DNA of 17,580 bases, from NCBI GenBank assembly GCA_027600665.1, contig JADGJL010000584.1, forward strand, positions 1-17,580. The letters run 5' to 3'. A model generated the notes under the pieces. That model was not told the origin of the DNA. It ran no database searches and saw nothing but the letters and a program-made list of their open reading frames with translations. This DNA is from Irineochytrium annulatum (taxonomy: Eukaryota > Chytridiomycota > Chytridiomycetes > Chytridiales > Chytridiaceae). Both the position numbers and the translations under genes were made by a program. Of this stretch, positions 17,458 through 17,580 are shown piece after piece (positions within the stretch are counted from its first letter, which is position 1; every line of letters starts with the position of its first letter).

Positions 17458-17580
17458 TTACCAATTCATTCCAGGGGGCCGCAATGATGCAATCGAAGTA
17501 AAAATTCGTTCGAGGAAAGCAACACATTGCTGCAGGTCTGTGGCGACTCGACCAATTTTTCTTAGATCTCGCTTCCTTCC
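17458..17580 (-). CDS. Possible 3' end of a gene leaving the right edge
   Basis: A frame of 40 sense codons runs without a stop from the right edge to TAA at 17460-17458. It lacks an ATG of its own at the edge, so it would be the terminal part of a longer gene. The translation contains KRDLRKIGRVATDLQQ and VAFLERIFTSIASLRPPG before the stop. The regular hydrophobic spacing suggests an amphipathic helix. I do not recognise the family, and an open frame of this length can occur by chance. Confidence 0.35.
   Translation of the reverse strand, partial: GRKRDLRKIGRVATDLQQCVAFLERIFTSIASLRPPGMNW

Overview
The window is nuclear DNA of an intron-rich eukaryote with a compact genome. Introns are mostly 38-75 bp, with GT..AG borders and CTAAC/CTGAC-like branch points close to the acceptor. 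Genes sit on both strands with little space between them. The gene set (MYND protein with an MSS51-type C-terminal region, RING-UBZ4-SAP RAD18, Sub2, Rai1/DXO, Got1-like protein) and the intron style suggest a fungus, possibly a basidiomycete or an early-diverging lineage. This is inference; another small-genome opisthokont or protist is not excluded. I see no prokaryotic operon, insertion sequence, CRISPR array or convincing tRNA/snRNA gene.

Layout. The left half (9-8468) is almost all RNA metabolism: a CCDC130/Saf4 spliceosomal protein (-), a small Sm-fold Gemin6-like protein (+) whose start codon abuts that of Saf4, ribosomal protein eL14 (+), the DECD-box helicase Sub2/UAP56 (-), a Rai1/DXO decapping nuclease (-) and an SRSF10-like SR splicing factor (-). 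The right half is mixed: an NRAMP metal transporter (+, divergent from the SR gene), RAD18 (+), an unrecognised spliced gene (+, tentative), a membrane-anchored MYND/MSS51-type protein (+), a Got1-like Golgi membrane protein (-), a tentative small gene (+) and the 3' end of a possible gene leaving the right edge (-).

All models were spliced by hand: reading frame, splice-site phase and family conservation were made to agree. Eight models have total exon lengths divisible by three and recognisable products. Two weak points are stated in the entries: one junction inside the RRM of the SR protein, and the C-terminal exon of the Got1-like gene.

Points that stand out are one CATATG palindrome supplying the start codons of two divergent splicing-related genes, a start-codon-only exon in eL14, a 17-nt microexon and a zero-length AG|GT point in the NRAMP gene, a premature-stop splice option plus an unusually long intron in the SR gene, and a SUMO-interaction-like motif in RAD18. 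I found no clearly new biological system.
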